A DNA stretch of 36,282 nucleotides from Chloroflexota bacterium (GTDB taxonomy: Bacteria; Chloroflexota; Anaerolineae; CG2-30-64-16), in NCBI GenBank assembly GCA_026389845.1, contig JAPLHB010000129.1, positions 1 through 36,282 of the forward strand, read 5' to 3'. The notes under the pieces were generated by a model, which ran no database searches, was not told where the DNA came from, and worked only from the letters and a program-made list of their open reading frames with translations. The first letter of the stretch is position 1. Each line of letters begins with the position of its first letter. Shown piece after piece: positions 1-10,281 of the stretch. The position numbers and the translations under genes were made by a program.

Positions 1-971
1 CCAGCACGGTGGGTTGGGCCTGTGTCCCCAACAACAATGCGGGCAGCCTGTGCTCGCTCAGTGTGGGCACGGTGGCGGGCGGCGGTGCGGGCGGCGCAGT
101 CACCTTTGCGGTGACGGTCGTCACCCCGTTGCCGGCGGGCGTGACGCAGATCAGCAACACGGCCTGCGTGGCGGGCGACCGCGACCTCGGGCCGAACTGC
201 GGCAGCGACGATACACCGGTGCCCGCGACGCCCGACTTGGTCATCACCAAGGACGACGGCGGCATCAGCACCACGCCGGGCGGCACGGTGACCTACACGC
301 TGATCTTCCAGAACGTGGGCAACCAGGGTGCGACCGGTGTGAAGATCACCGATACGGTTCCGGCCCATACGACCTTCAACCCTGGCGCCAGCACGGCTGG
401 CTGGGTCTGTGTGCCTAACAACGCTGCCGGCAGCGTGTGTACCTACACCGTCGGCGCCCTTGGCGGCGGCGGAGCTGGCAGCTCGATCACCTTCGTCGTG
501 GTGCTCGACGATCCGATGGATCCGCGCATTACGAAGATTGACAACGTGACCTGGATCTTCGACGACGGCGCCAACGGGCCGGATCCCACGCCGCTGAACA
601 ACAGCGACTGGGACGACACCCCTGTATCGCCGAAGACGGCCATCCAGTTGGCGACCTTCGCCGCCCGGTGGCAGGTGAACGGCGTCCGGCTGGAGTGGAG
701 CACGCTATCCGAGCAGGACATCGTCGGCTTCAACGTCTACCGATCGGGTTCACCCAAGTACCATGGCGACCGCGTGAATGCTGCACCGATTCCGGTCGCC
801 GGGCTGCCGGGCGCTGGCGGCCAGTATAGCTTGTCCGACTCCGGCGTGAGCGCCGGTGGATCGGTCTACTACTGGCTCGAAGTGGTCGGCGCGGGCGCAT
901 CGCAGTGGTTCGGCCCGATTAGCCCCCGGTGGAACCTGCGGGTGTTCATCCCGCTCAGCACCGGGCGGTAA
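1..971 (+). CDS. Secreted DUF11-repeat protein, C-terminal part (5' end outside window)
   Basis: The open frame runs in from the left edge (codons begin at position 3) and ends at TAA 969-971, so the true start is upstream. The visible 320 or so residues hold the end of one DUF11 repeat and one complete one. The complete repeat has the family pattern DLVITKDDGG, then TPGGTVTYTL, then TGVKITDTVPAHTTFNPG, and ends near a [14 protein letters not shown] motif. After it comes a roughly 110-residue C-terminal domain (LATFAARWQVNGVRLEWST) that looks like the fibronectin-type tail often seen at the end of such exported proteins, finishing in VFIPLSTGR. DUF11 domains are extracellular beta-sandwich repeats of cell-surface proteins. 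No LPXTG sorting signal or membrane anchor is visible at the C-terminus. The next two plus-strand genes encode related repeat proteins, so this is a locus of surface proteins. Strong hairpins directly downstream suggest the gene ends its own transcript. Confidence 0.85.
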   Translation, partial: STVGWACVPNNNAGSLCSLSVGTVAGGGAGGAVTFAVTVVTPLPAGVTQISNTACVAGDRDLGPNCGSDDTPVPATPDLVITKDDGGISTTPGGTVTYTLIFQNVGNQGATGVKITDTVPAHTTFNPGASTAGWVCVPNNAAGSVCTYTVGALGGGGAGSSITFVVVLDDPMDPRITKIDNVTWIFDDGANGPDPTPLNNSDWDDTPVSPKTAIQLATFAARWQVNGVRLEWSTLSEQDIVGFNVYRSGSPKYHGDRVNAAPIPVAGLPGAGGQYSLSDSGVSAGGSVYYWLEVVGAGASQWFGPISPRWNLRVFIPLSTGR

Positions 972-992
972 TCGGAGAGGTTGGAGACTAGA

Positions 993-1036
993 GATTCTCG
1001 GCGGAGCGCGGGGCGCCTCGCGCTCCGCCGAGAATC
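993..1036 (+). terminator. 18-bp perfect stem-loop after the first gene
   Basis: Arms 993-1010 and 1019-1036 are perfect reverse complements (18 bp, 8-nt loop), 21 bp after the stop codon. There is no T tract, so it may be a terminator or a transcript-stabilising hairpin. Confidence 0.6.
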
Positions 1037-1061
1037 CAATACGATCATCGAATGGCTTAAT

Positions 1062-1091
1062 GCGCCCGACGCCTCAAAGGGCGTCGGGCGC
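1062..1091 (+). terminator. Second stem-loop, 12-bp stem
   Basis: Arms 1062-1073 and 1080-1091 are perfect reverse complements with a 6-nt loop. It is followed only by a short TT-containing stretch. Together with the hairpin at 993-1036 it forms a double barrier after the first gene. Confidence 0.5.
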
Positions 1092-1125
1092 TTCGCAATA
1101 ATCCAATAGCCAATATCGCAATGGA

Positions 1126-1296
1126 GCAAAACTCACTATCTGTTGGCTGTCATTCTGAGCGGGTCTGCCCCTAAACTCCCGTTACGGCGTGACACCAGCG
1201 AAGAATCCGTTCGCTGCGACGAGACCCTTCGCTGGATTTTCGCTGCAACACACTTCACGGGGTCAACCCGCTCAGGGTGACAATAGTGAGTTTTGC
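1126..1296. repeat. Interspersed MITE-like element, copy 1 (171 bp)
   Basis: The ends are a perfect 14-bp inverted repeat, gcaaaactcactat at 1126-1139 and its complement at 1283-1296. Inside is a second imperfect inverted pair (gtcattctgagcgggt against acccgctcagggtgac). The core contains gcgaagaatccgttcgctgcg-like sequence. Two longer relatives lie at 19247-19567 and 34436-34659. No coding capacity is seen. The rest of the 972-1452 gap holds two hairpins, short CCAAT-type heptads (1101-1114 and 1304-1324) and no recognisable gene. Confidence 0.75.
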
Positions 1297-1452
1297 GGTA
1301 TTGCCCAATATCAAATATCCAATACCGGTTTTGGACCTGCCAGCACGTTACCTTTGTCCTGTGAATACGTCTAACAAATTGAACTGCCTGATTCGTGATC
1401 CCCATTTCGCGCGCCCGGCCAAGGTCGGGTGAAACTTGGAAGGAGACTCGCT

Positions 1453-4400
1453 ATGCTCACAAACGCGTCGCACACTGCATATTATCCGAAAAAGTCCCCC
1501 CACCCGGCGTTAAGCCGGTTGCTGTGGGCTGTGCTGATCGCCCTGACCGGCGTACTGTTGCTCACCGCCGGCCTGGCGTTCGCCACGATCGTGGGAGCCG
1601 ACGACAGCGCGACACCCGGCGGCGCTCAGAGCAGCGATGCCGTCCTCGGCTTCCGCCTGGCGCTGAACAAACAGGCGTTGCCCGATCCCGACGGCGTGCG
1701 CGTCGTGGGCGATACGGTGGTCTTCAGCATCACCTTGCAGAATGAAGACGCCTGGAACCCACTGACTCTCCTGCCCCTACGCGACGACTATGACCCGGCG
1801 AAGCTGACCTACGTCAGCGCCAGCCCCGCGCCGACGACTGTCACGGTCGGCGCTCTGCAGTGGCAAGACCTGACGACGGTCTTCGGCGGCCTCTATCCGC
1901 CGCCCAATAACGTAGCCACCGTCGTTGTGACCTTCACCGCGCGGGCCACCGGCGTCACGACCAATACGGCCACGGTGACGGGCGCGCGCTACCAGGGTTC
2001 GCCCGATCCCGAAAACGTGGGGCCGGTGTACGCCACCGTGACCATCGTCGGCATTGACCTGGTCATCGTCAAAAGTGACGGCGGCGTCAGCACCGTACCC
2101 GGCGCGATCGTCACCTACACCCTGAGCTATCAGAACGTCGGCTCGCAGGCCGCGACCGGCGTGATCATCACCGAAACGGTGCCCGCGAACACGCGCTTCA
2201 ACGCGGCCGCCAGCGCGCCGACTGGTTGGAGCTGCGCAAACAACGCGCCGCCCGCCACGGTCTGCACCACAACCGTCGGCAGCCTGGCTGCAGGCGGAAA
2301 CGGCTCCGCCCGCTTTGCCCTCACCGTGGATAACCCGCTGCCGTCGGGTGTCACCCAGATCAGCAACACCTCGGTCATCGGCGACGACGGTCACAACGGC
2401 CCCGAGCCGACGCCGGGCAACAACACGTCCACCGACACCACACCCGTCGCGGCCGGCCCCGATCTGACCATCGTCAAGAGCGATAACGGCGCGACGACGA
2501 TTCCAGGCGGCACGGTGGCCTATAGCTTGACCTATCAGAACGTGGGCACCCAGGGCGCGACCGGCGTGGTCATCACCGACGTGGTGCCAGCCAATGCGCG
2601 CTTCAACGCCTTTTCCAGCCAGCCGACCGTCTGGAGCTGCCCCGATCTGTCCCCGGCCGGCACGGTCTGCACCACACCCATCGGCGCCGTAGCCGTCGGG
2701 CCGGTCGGCTCGGCCAAGTTTGCGGTCACTGTGGTCAGCCCCCTGCCCTCCGGCGTCACCCAGATTACCAACACTGCGACCATCGCCGACGACGGGGTCC
2801 GCGGTCCCGACCCGACGCCGGGCAATAATACGTCCACCGACACCACCCCTGTCACGGCCGAGCCGGACCTGGTCATCGTCAAGGACGACGGCGGGATCAC
2901 CACGACGCCGGGCGGCACGGTGATCTATACCCTGAGCTACTCCAACGTCGGCCTGCAAAACGCCACCGGCGTTGCAATCACTGACGTGGTGCCGGCCAAC
3001 GCCACCTTCAACTCGGCCGCGAGCGCGCCGACGGTCTGGAGCTGCCCCAACGGCTCGCCGGCCGGCACGGTCTGCAGCACGCTTATCGGCGCCCTGAACG
3101 GCGGCGCCAGCGGCACGGCCTTCTTCGCCGTCACCGTCGTCAAGCCGCTCAGCCGCAGCATCACACAGATCGAAAATACCGCGGTGATCGCTGACGACGG
3201 CTCGAACGGCCCCGACCCCACCCCGAAGAACAACACCTCCACCGATAACACGCCGATTGACCACGGCCCCGTGCCGGCAGCCATCGGCGACTACGTCTGG
3301 TACGACGCCAACGGCGACGGCCGCCAGGACGTGCCCGAGAACGGCCTCGGCAACGTCACCCTGGCGCTCTACAAGGACAACGGCGACAACGTCTTCAATC
3401 CACTCCAGGATACCCTGGTGCTCACCACCACCACCGATGCCGACGGCGGCTACAAGTTCGACAACGTGCTGCCCGGCGTCTACTTCGTGGACGTGACCGA
3501 TGCCAATGGCATCCTCACTGGCCTGACCCATACCACCGGCCCGCAGAGCCTGCCCGATCCGACCGGCCCGCTCACCATCACTGCCGGTCAGCTCTTCCGC
3601 GACGCCGACTTCGGGTATGTCAAGTCCCAGAACCCCGGCACCGCGGTCGTCGGCGACACCGTCTGGTGGGACAATAATCAGGACGGCGTGCTCGATCCGG
3701 GCGAGGCCGGCATCGGCGGCGTGACGGTCAACCTGGTGCGCGTCTCCGACGGCGCGATCATCAGCACGACCGTGACCAACCCGAACGGCACCTACCTCTT
3801 CAGCAACGTGGCGCCCGGCACCTACACTGTGGATGCCGTCAACCCGCCCGGCAGCCCCGATCCTGCCGCGCCCGATCCCACGGCTCAGTTCACCGTCGGG
3901 CCGGGCGACCAGTATCTCAACGCGGACATCGGCCGCCTGCTGCCGGCCAATCCTGCGATCATCGGCGGCACCGTCTGGAACGATACCGCGCTGAATGCGG
4001 GCCTGCTAGACCCCAGCGAGTCGCGCCTGCCCGGCGTCTCGGTGGACCTGATCTACGATGCCAACAACAACGGCGTGATTGACCCGGGCGAGATCATCTC
4101 GGCCACCACGACCACCGACTCCAACGGCGTGTACACCTTCACTGTGCCCGCGGGCAACTACCTGGTGCTGGTCTCCGACACGACCAACACCCTGGCCGGC
4201 TACACCGTCGGCCCGCTCGGCCCTAGCCAGGGCACGGACAACAATAACCAACGGCAGCCCTACCCGGTCAAGCTGCCCGCCGGCGGCGCCAACACCACCG
4301 GCGACTTTGGCTACGTCAAGGATGACCCGCTGCTGGGCAAGATCGGAAACCAGGTCTGGGTCGAGACCGACCGCGATGGCCTCTTCGAACCGGCCACGGG

Positions 4401-7400
4401 CGAGAATGGCATCGAGGGCGTGACCGTTGACCTCTTCCGCAACGGCACCTTCTACACCACGACGACCACCAGCGCGTCTGGCGACTACGTCTTCACCTCC
4501 CTGCCCGCCGGCGCCTACACCGTTACCGTGTCCGACCGCCAGGGCATCCTGGCCGGCTACATGCCGACCGCTTACCCGACCGACCAGACGGCCGACAACA
4601 ACAACAAGCGGCAAGCCTATCAGGTCGTTCTGCCTGCCGGCGGCGAGAACATGACCGCCGACTTCGGCTACGTCAAGCCGGCGACCATCGGCGACTACGT
4701 CTGGTACGATGCCAACGGCGACGGCCGCCAGGACGTGCCCGAGAACGGCCTCGGCAATGTCACGCTGAGCCTCTACCGCGACGTGGACGGCAACGGGATC
4801 CTCAACCCGATCACGGATACGCTCGTCGCCGCCACGACGACCGACGCGGACGGCGGCTACAAGTTCGACAACGTGCTGCCCGGCGTCTACTTTGTGGACG
4901 TGACCGATTCCAATGGCATCCTCACCGGCCTGACCCATACCACCGGTCCGCAGAGCCTGCCCGATCCGACCGGCCCGCTCACCATCACTGCCGGTCAGAT
5001 TTTCCGCGACGCCGACTTCGGGTATGTCAAGTCCCAGAACCCCGGCACCGCGGTCGTCGGCGACACCGTCTGGTGGGACTATAACGGAGACGGCGTGTTC
5101 GATCCGGGCGAGGCCGGCATCGGCGGCGTGACGGTCAACCTGGTGCGCGTCTCCGACGGCGCGATCATCAGCACGACCGTGACCAACCCGAACGGCAACT
5201 ACCTCTTCAGCAACGTGGCGCCCGGCACCTACACTGTGGATGCCGTCAACCCGCCCGGCAATCCCGATCCTGCCGCGCCCGATCCCACGGCGTTCTTCAC
5301 CGTGTCAGCCAGCCAAATCTACCTGGATGCCGACATCGGCCGTTTGATTCCGGCCAACCCCGCGATCATCGGCGGTACTGTCTTCAACGATGTCAACAAG
5401 AGCGGCACCTACAGCTCGACCACTGAACCCGGTCTACCCGGCGTCTCGGTGGACCTGATCTACGATGCCAACAACAACGGCGTGATTGACCCGGGCGAGG
5501 TCATCTCGGCCACCACGACCACCGACCCGAACGGCGTCTACACCTTCACCGTGCCCGCCGGCAACTACCTGGTGCTGGTCTCCGACACGACCAACACCCT
5601 GGCCGACTACACCGTCGGCCCGCTCGGCCCCAATCCAGGCCAGGACAACAACAACCAGCAGCAGCCCTACCCGGTCAAGCTGCCCGCCGGCGGCTCGAAT
5701 ACCACCGGCGACTTCGGCTACGTCAAGGATAACCCGCTGCTGGGCAAGATCGGCAACCAGGTCTGGGTCGAGACCGACCGCGACGGCCTCTTCGAACCGG
5801 CCACGGGCGAGAACGGCATCGAGGGCGTGACCGTTGACCTCTTCCGCAACGGCACCTTCTACACCACGACGACCACCAGCGCGTCTGGCGACTACGTCTT
5901 CACCTCCCTGCCCGCCGGCACCTACACCGTTACCGTGTCCGACCGCCAGGGCATCCTGGCCGGTTACAGCGTCACCGCCCTGGGCGCTGCGGGTGTGGAC
6001 TCCAACAATCAGCAGCAGCCGTACACCATCGTCTTGGCGGCCGGCGGCGAGAACATGACGGCTGACTTCGGCTACATCCTGCCGGGTGCGGCCATTGGCG
6101 ACTACGTCTGGTACGACACCAACAACAACGGTCTGCAGGATGTCGGCGAGCCGGGCATCGGCAACGTCACCATCGCACTGCGTGACAGCACCGGCGCCGT
6201 GCTCCAGACGACCACGACCGACGCCAACGGCGGCTACCTCTTCACCGGTCTCAAGGCTGGCACCTACACCGTGGATGTCACCGACCTCTACGGCGTGCTC
6301 ACCGGCTACAACCTGACCGTCGGCCCCGAGTCCAAGCCCGACCCGACCGCGCCGATCACCCTCGGCCCGACCGACGTCTACCGTGATGCCGACTTCGGCT
6401 ACCTCCAGCCGACGACGCCTGGGACCGCCGTGATCGGCGATACCGTCTGGTGGGATACCAACCAGAACGGCGTGCGCGATCCGTCCGAGTTGGGCATCCC
6501 CGGCGTCACCGTGCAACTGAAGAACCCGGCCGGCACGGTCATCTTGACCACCGTCACCGACCAGAACGGCAACTACCTCTTCAGCAATGTGGCCCCTGGC
6601 ACGTACTATGTGGACGCCGTCAACCAGCCCGGCCTGCCTGATCCGGCCGCGCCCGATCCGACGACGCCCTTCACCGTCTCAGCCGGCGAGACCTATCTGG
6701 ACGCCGACATCGGCTGCGTGCCGGCCAGCCCGGCCACCATCGGCGGCACGGTCTGGCACGACACCACGCCCAACGGCGTGCTGGCGGGCGAACCTGGCCT
6801 CCCCGGCGTCACCGTGGACCTGCTGGATACCAGTGGCAATATCATTGCCACCACGACCACCGACAGCGCCGGCAACTACACCTTCATCGTGCCCGCCGGC
6901 TCCTACCTGGTGCAGGTCTCCGACACGCACAACGTGTTGGATGACTTCACGGTCGGCCCGCTCGGCCCGAACCCCGGCGCGGACAACAACAGCCAAACGC
7001 AGCCGTACCCCGTCACAGTGTTCGGCGGCAGCAACACCACGGCCGACTTCGGCTACGTCGAGAACGGTGTGCCCGGCCAGTTGGGCATCATCGGCAACCA
7101 GGTCTGGGTCGAAACCGACCGCGACGGTCTCTACGAGCCGCTCAACGGCGAGGTCGGCATTGCCGGCGTCACCGTCCAACTGCTCAACCAGGCCGGCGCC
7201 GTCATCTCCACCACCGTCACCGGCGCCGACGGCGGCTACGTCTTCACCAGCCTACCCGATGGCACCTACCAAGTTCGCGTCAGCGACACCTTCGGCATCC
7301 TGACCGGCTACACCCCGACCTTGATCGTGGGTGGCGCGGCCGACAACACCAACAAGGCCCAGCCCTACAGCGTCACGCTGTCGTCCGCCAGCCGCATCAA

Positions 7401-10068
7401 CACCACGGCCGACTTCGGCTACATCACGGCCTACGTTGACCTGACTATCGTCAAGAGCGACGGCGGCGTGAGCACGACACCGGGCGGCACGGTGGTCTAC
7501 ACGCTGACCTATCAAAACACCGGCAACCAGAACGCAACCGGCGTGGTCATCACCGAGACCGTGCCCGCGAACGCGACCTTCAATGCGGCCGCGAGCGCAC
7601 CCTACGTCTGGAGCTGTGCCAGCGGCTCGCCAGCCGGCACGATCTGCACGATCACGGTCGGCAACGTGGCCGCCCAGACGGGCGGCGTGGCTCGCTTTGG
7701 CATCACTGTGGTCAGCCTGCTACCCGCCGGCGTCACCCAGATCATCAACACCGCGGTGATCGCCGATGACGGCGCCAACGGCCCGGACCCGACGCCGGGT
7801 AACAACACCAGTACCGATACGACGCCGGTCGACGCCGCGCCCGACATGGCGATCGTCAAGACCGACGGCGGCATCACTACGACGCCTGGCGGCACCGTGG
7901 TCTACGCGCTGAACTACCAGAACATCGGGAATCAGGGCGCGACCGGCGTGGTCATCACCGAGACCGTGCCCGCGAACAGCACCTTCAACGCGGGTTCCAG
8001 CTCCGCCGGCTGGTCGTGCCTCAACGCCTCGCCCGCAGGCACGATCTGCACCCTTGCCATCGGCAGCGTGGCGGCCGGCGGGAGCGGCACGCGCAACTTT
8101 GCCGTCACCGTAGTCAGCCCGCTGCCCATCGGTGTGACGCAGATCAGCAACGTGGTGGTGATCGGCGACGATGGCTCCAACGGGCCGGACCCGAACCCCG
8201 GCAACAACACCAGCCGCGACGATACACCGGTCACGGTCACGCCGACGCCGACGGTCACGTCTACGCCGACCGCGACACCCACGGCCACGCCGACGAATAC
8301 GCCGACCAACACACCAACTAACACGCCGACGCGCACACCGACGAATACGCCGACGAATACGCCGACCAACACGCCGACCAACACGCCGACTAACACGCCG
8401 ACTAACACGCCGACGAATACGCCGACGAATACGCCGACGAATACGCCGACGAATACGCCGACGAATACGCCGACCAACACGCCGACCAACACGCCGACGC
8501 GCACGCCGACCAATACGCCGACGAGTACGCCAACGGTCACGCGCACAGCCACGCCGACCGCGACGTCCACGAGCCAGACTTGTGGCCCAGACGCGTATGA
8601 GGTGGACGACACGCAGGGCCAGGCCAAGTCGCTGCCGATGAACGGGACGCGTCAGACGCACACCTTCCACAGCAGCACTGACGTGGATTGGCTGCGGATT
8701 GACGGGCTGACCAGCGGCATGAGCTACCTGATCCGCACGTCGAACCTGGTGGCTAAAGCCGACACCTACATCGCGCTGTACGACAACAACGGGGTGCTGG
8801 TGCGGTCGAACGACGACTACAACTTCCCGATCAACACTTACTGCCCGGCACTGCCGCAGTTCTGCGCCTCGGCGGTCTCCTGGACGGCCACCTACGGCGG
8901 GCCGTACTACCTGTTGGTGCGCACGCTGAACTATGAGGTGGGCGCCTGCCCCGGCTACGACATCGCCGGCCAGCCGCTGCGCGGTTGGGCGCCCATCATA
9001 CCTGGCGGCCCGCAGGTCACGCCGACGCCGACACCGACCGGAACTCAGGCGCCTACTAACACGCCGACCCGCACACCGACGCCGACGGCCACCATGACAC
9101 GCACACCAACGCCGACGCGGCCGGTGGAAGACTTCACCCTGACGCCGCCGCCCGGCACGCCGGTGGTGCATCCGAAGGGGCTGGCAGTCAATCAGGAGAA
9201 CCACCTGGTCTTCATCACCAGCCGTGACACGAACCAACTGATCGTGCTGGACGGCGCCAGCCGTACCTTCATCCAGTCGGTGAAGGTCGGCAAGGAGCCG
9301 TGGGGGGTGGCAGTCAACCCTGCGACCAACAAGGTCTATGTGGCGAACTTCGCCAGCGGCGACGTCTACGTGCTCAACGCGACCACGCGGGCGCTGATTA
9401 ACATCATCCCGGTGGGGCCGAACCCGACCTTCGCGAAGATCAATCCGGTGACGAACCGCATCTTCGTACCCACCTTCGGGAACAACGGTCTGGCCGTCAT
9501 CAATGGCTCGACCGACACCGTGGAACGGATCGCGGGTAGCGCGGGCGCCGGCGTCTGGGGCCTCGCCGTAAACCAGAATCTGAATCGAGTCTACCTGGGC
9601 AGCCGCGATACCGGGGCCGTCGCCACACTGGACGGCAACAACAACTTCCATCTGATCGAAAGCCAGACGATCTTCCCGTGCGTCGAGCGTGGCTCGCCGT
9701 ACGCGATGGACTTCAACCCGGCCAACAACAAGCTGTACATCGCCTGCGCGGCCAACGGCAGCCGGGCGGCCGTCTACCAGGCCAACACGACCGGCTTGAC
9801 GGAGCTGGCCTACGTGCCGATCGGCGAGGGCGGCCGGGACGGCGGCGGCGGCGTGACCGTTGACCCGGCGACCGGCAACGCCTTCTTCACCGACAGCGTC
9901 AGCAACACGGTGAGCGTGATCGGCGGGACCTCGAACGCGCTCGTCGCCACTCGCCCGGTCGGCCTCAATCCGTTCGGCATCGCCGCCGACGGCGGCCTGC
10001 GGCTGATCTGGGTGGGTAACCGCGACAGCAATGACCTGAGCGGCATCCAGGACGTGTACGGGCCGTAA
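1453..10068 (+). CDS. Giant secreted protein: DUF11 / SdrD B-like repeats / PPC-like domain / beta-propeller
   Basis: This is a probable cell-surface or extracellular protein of about 2871 aa. ATG at 1453 is chosen because GGAAGGAG (1438-1445) sits 7 nt upstream; an in-frame GTG 24 nt earlier lacks this. Residues 1-45 carry a signal peptide (hydrophobic about 23-44). Then come an N-terminal DUF11-like domain (about 60-195), three DUF11 repeats (about 200-606), and twelve SdrD B-like domains (about 611-1994) with acidic calcium-type loops such as DANGDGRQD. Two further DUF11 repeats follow (about 1996-2262), then a TPTN-rich linker (about 2263-2375), a PPC-like domain starting DAYEVDD (about 2376-2510), a second Thr-Pro linker, and a YncE/NHL-like propeller from HPKGLAVNQ to the end (about 2570-2871). 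No sortase signal is seen. Adhesion or an envelope-structural role is inferred from architecture only; no catalytic motif was found. Confidence 0.92.
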   Translation: MLTNASHTAYYPKKSPHPALSRLLWAVLIALTGVLLLTAGLAFATIVGADDSATPGGAQSSDAVLGFRLALNKQALPDPDGVRVVGDTVVFSITLQNEDAWNPLTLLPLRDDYDPAKLTYVSASPAPTTVTVGALQWQDLTTVFGGLYPPPNNVATVVVTFTARATGVTTNTATVTGARYQGSPDPENVGPVYATVTIVGIDLVIVKSDGGVSTVPGAIVTYTLSYQNVGSQAATGVIITETVPANTRFNAAASAPTGWSCANNAPPATVCTTTVGSLAAGGNGSARFALTVDNPLPSGVTQISNTSVIGDDGHNGPEPTPGNNTSTDTTPVAAGPDLTIVKSDNGATTIPGGTVAYSLTYQNVGTQGATGVVITDVVPANARFNAFSSQPTVWSCPDLSPAGTVCTTPIGAVAVGPVGSAKFAVTVVSPLPSGVTQITNTATIADDGVRGPDPTPGNNTSTDTTPVTAEPDLVIVKDDGGITTTPGGTVIYTLSYSNVGLQNATGVAITDVVPANATFNSAASAPTVWSCPNGSPAGTVCSTLIGALNGGASGTAFFAVTVVKPLSRSITQIENTAVIADDGSNGPDPTPKNNTSTDNTPIDHGPVPAAIGDYVWYDANGDGRQDVPENGLGNVTLALYKDNGDNVFNPLQDTLVLTTTTDADGGYKFDNVLPGVYFVDVTDANGILTGLTHTTGPQSLPDPTGPLTITAGQLFRDADFGYVKSQNPGTAVVGDTVWWDNNQDGVLDPGEAGIGGVTVNLVRVSDGAIISTTVTNPNGTYLFSNVAPGTYTVDAVNPPGSPDPAAPDPTAQFTVGPGDQYLNADIGRLLPANPAIIGGTVWNDTALNAGLLDPSESRLPGVSVDLIYDANNNGVIDPGEIISATTTTDSNGVYTFTVPAGNYLVLVSDTTNTLAGYTVGPLGPSQGTDNNNQRQPYPVKLPAGGANTTGDFGYVKDDPLLGKIGNQVWVETDRDGLFEPATGENGIEGVTVDLFRNGTFYTTTTTSASGDYVFTSLPAGAYTVTVSDRQGILAGYMPTAYPTDQTADNNNKRQAYQVVLPAGGENMTADFGYVKPATIGDYVWYDANGDGRQDVPENGLGNVTLSLYRDVDGNGILNPITDTLVAATTTDADGGYKFDNVLPGVYFVDVTDSNGILTGLTHTTGPQSLPDPTGPLTITAGQIFRDADFGYVKSQNPGTAVVGDTVWWDYNGDGVFDPGEAGIGGVTVNLVRVSDGAIISTTVTNPNGNYLFSNVAPGTYTVDAVNPPGNPDPAAPDPTAFFTVSASQIYLDADIGRLIPANPAIIGGTVFNDVNKSGTYSSTTEPGLPGVSVDLIYDANNNGVIDPGEVISATTTTDPNGVYTFTVPAGNYLVLVSDTTNTLADYTVGPLGPNPGQDNNNQQQPYPVKLPAGGSNTTGDFGYVKDNPLLGKIGNQVWVETDRDGLFEPATGENGIEGVTVDLFRNGTFYTTTTTSASGDYVFTSLPAGTYTVTVSDRQGILAGYSVTALGAAGVDSNNQQQPYTIVLAAGGENMTADFGYILPGAAIGDYVWYDTNNNGLQDVGEPGIGNVTIALRDSTGAVLQTTTTDANGGYLFTGLKAGTYTVDVTDLYGVLTGYNLTVGPESKPDPTAPITLGPTDVYRDADFGYLQPTTPGTAVIGDTVWWDTNQNGVRDPSELGIPGVTVQLKNPAGTVILTTVTDQNGNYLFSNVAPGTYYVDAVNQPGLPDPAAPDPTTPFTVSAGETYLDADIGCVPASPATIGGTVWHDTTPNGVLAGEPGLPGVTVDLLDTSGNIIATTTTDSAGNYTFIVPAGSYLVQVSDTHNVLDDFTVGPLGPNPGADNNSQTQPYPVTVFGGSNTTADFGYVENGVPGQLGIIGNQVWVETDRDGLYEPLNGEVGIAGVTVQLLNQAGAVISTTVTGADGGYVFTSLPDGTYQVRVSDTFGILTGYTPTLIVGGAADNTNKAQPYSVTLSSASRINTTADFGYITAYVDLTIVKSDGGVSTTPGGTVVYTLTYQNTGNQNATGVVITETVPANATFNAAASAPYVWSCASGSPAGTICTITVGNVAAQTGGVARFGITVVSLLPAGVTQIINTAVIADDGANGPDPTPGNNTSTDTTPVDAAPDMAIVKTDGGITTTPGGTVVYALNYQNIGNQGATGVVITETVPANSTFNAGSSSAGWSCLNASPAGTICTLAIGSVAAGGSGTRNFAVTVVSPLPIGVTQISNVVVIGDDGSNGPDPNPGNNTSRDDTPVTVTPTPTVTSTPTATPTATPTNTPTNTPTNTPTRTPTNTPTNTPTNTPTNTPTNTPTNTPTNTPTNTPTNTPTNTPTNTPTNTPTNTPTRTPTNTPTSTPTVTRTATPTATSTSQTCGPDAYEVDDTQGQAKSLPMNGTRQTHTFHSSTDVDWLRIDGLTSGMSYLIRTSNLVAKADTYIALYDNNGVLVRSNDDYNFPINTYCPALPQFCASAVSWTATYGGPYYLLVRTLNYEVGACPGYDIAGQPLRGWAPIIPGGPQVTPTPTPTGTQAPTNTPTRTPTPTATMTRTPTPTRPVEDFTLTPPPGTPVVHPKGLAVNQENHLVFITSRDTNQLIVLDGASRTFIQSVKVGKEPWGVAVNPATNKVYVANFASGDVYVLNATTRALINIIPVGPNPTFAKINPVTNRIFVPTFGNNGLAVINGSTDTVERIAGSAGAGVWGLAVNQNLNRVYLGSRDTGAVATLDGNNNFHLIESQTIFPCVERGSPYAMDFNPANNKLYIACAANGSRAAVYQANTTGLTELAYVPIGEGGRDGGGGVTVDPATGNAFFTDSVSNTVSVIGGTSNALVATRPVGLNPFGIAADGGLRLIWVGNRDSNDLSGIQDVYGP
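3283..7434 (+). repeat. Three tandem superblocks, each of four SdrD B-like domains
   Basis: Twelve domains start with I/VGDxVW-type motifs in the repeating order [32 protein letters not shown]. The first domain of each set begins at 3283, 4687 and 6094, giving superblock periods of 1404 and 1407 bp; the third block ends near 7434. Blocks 1 and 2 share long near-identical nucleotide stretches, pointing to recent tandem duplication or gene conversion. Block 3 is more diverged. Confidence 0.85.
8239..8565 (+). repeat. In-frame 12-bp minisatellite encoding a TPTN linker
   Basis: A 12-bp unit, acgccgacgaat or acgccgaccaac, repeats more than fifteen times and encodes Thr-Pro-Thr-Asn, with occasional Arg, Ser or Val for Asn. 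Synonymous AAC/AAT and ACC/ACG alternation shows copies diverging under protein-level constraint. Copy number is likely to vary and to be collapsed in short-read assemblies. Confidence 0.85.
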
Positions 10069-10081
10069 GCGCCGCACCTTG

Positions 10082-10141
10082 ACCACTCTGGCCGGTCTCC
10101 GACCGAGCCAGGGGCACGGTCAGGAGACCGGCCAGAGTGGT
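10082..10141 (+). terminator. 19-bp perfect stem-loop terminator after the giant gene
   Basis: Arms 10082-10100 and 10123-10141 are perfect reverse complements separated by 22 nt, starting 13 bp after the stop codon. The following sequence is A-rich on the plus strand, so this is a hairpin without a classical U tract. Confidence 0.6.
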
Positions 10142-10152
10142 AGATGAAAAAA

Positions 10153-10185
10153 GTAGCGGGGGAGTGAGGCTCACTCCCCCGCTAC
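10153..10185 (+). terminator. Second stem-loop, 15-bp stem with 3-nt loop
   Basis: Arms 10153-10167 and 10171-10185 are perfect complements around a ggc loop, 11 bp after the previous hairpin and about 100 bp before the next start codon. The doublet repeats the double-hairpin arrangement seen after the first gene. Confidence 0.5.
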
Positions 10186-10281
10186 GTATTCCTGCCCGGC
10201 GTAACTTGCTCCCTCGTATTTCGTCTTGACTATTAGAAATCCAACTTTGGGTCGTCCACAAGGAACCCACCCCTGGAGGCA

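Noticed and set aside
1297..1452. Promoter for the giant secreted gene
   Set aside because: AT-rich words are present, but no -35/-10 pair with acceptable spacing was convincing.
1777..3531. 584-codon minus-strand open frame over the DUF11 repeats
   Set aside because: It is a compositional shadow of the repeat gene with no recognisable domain.
7720..10086. 788-codon open frame antisense to the giant secreted protein
   Set aside because: It mirrors GC-rich repeat codons, gives Arg/His/Val-rich low-complexity sequence without domains, and has no ribosome binding site.
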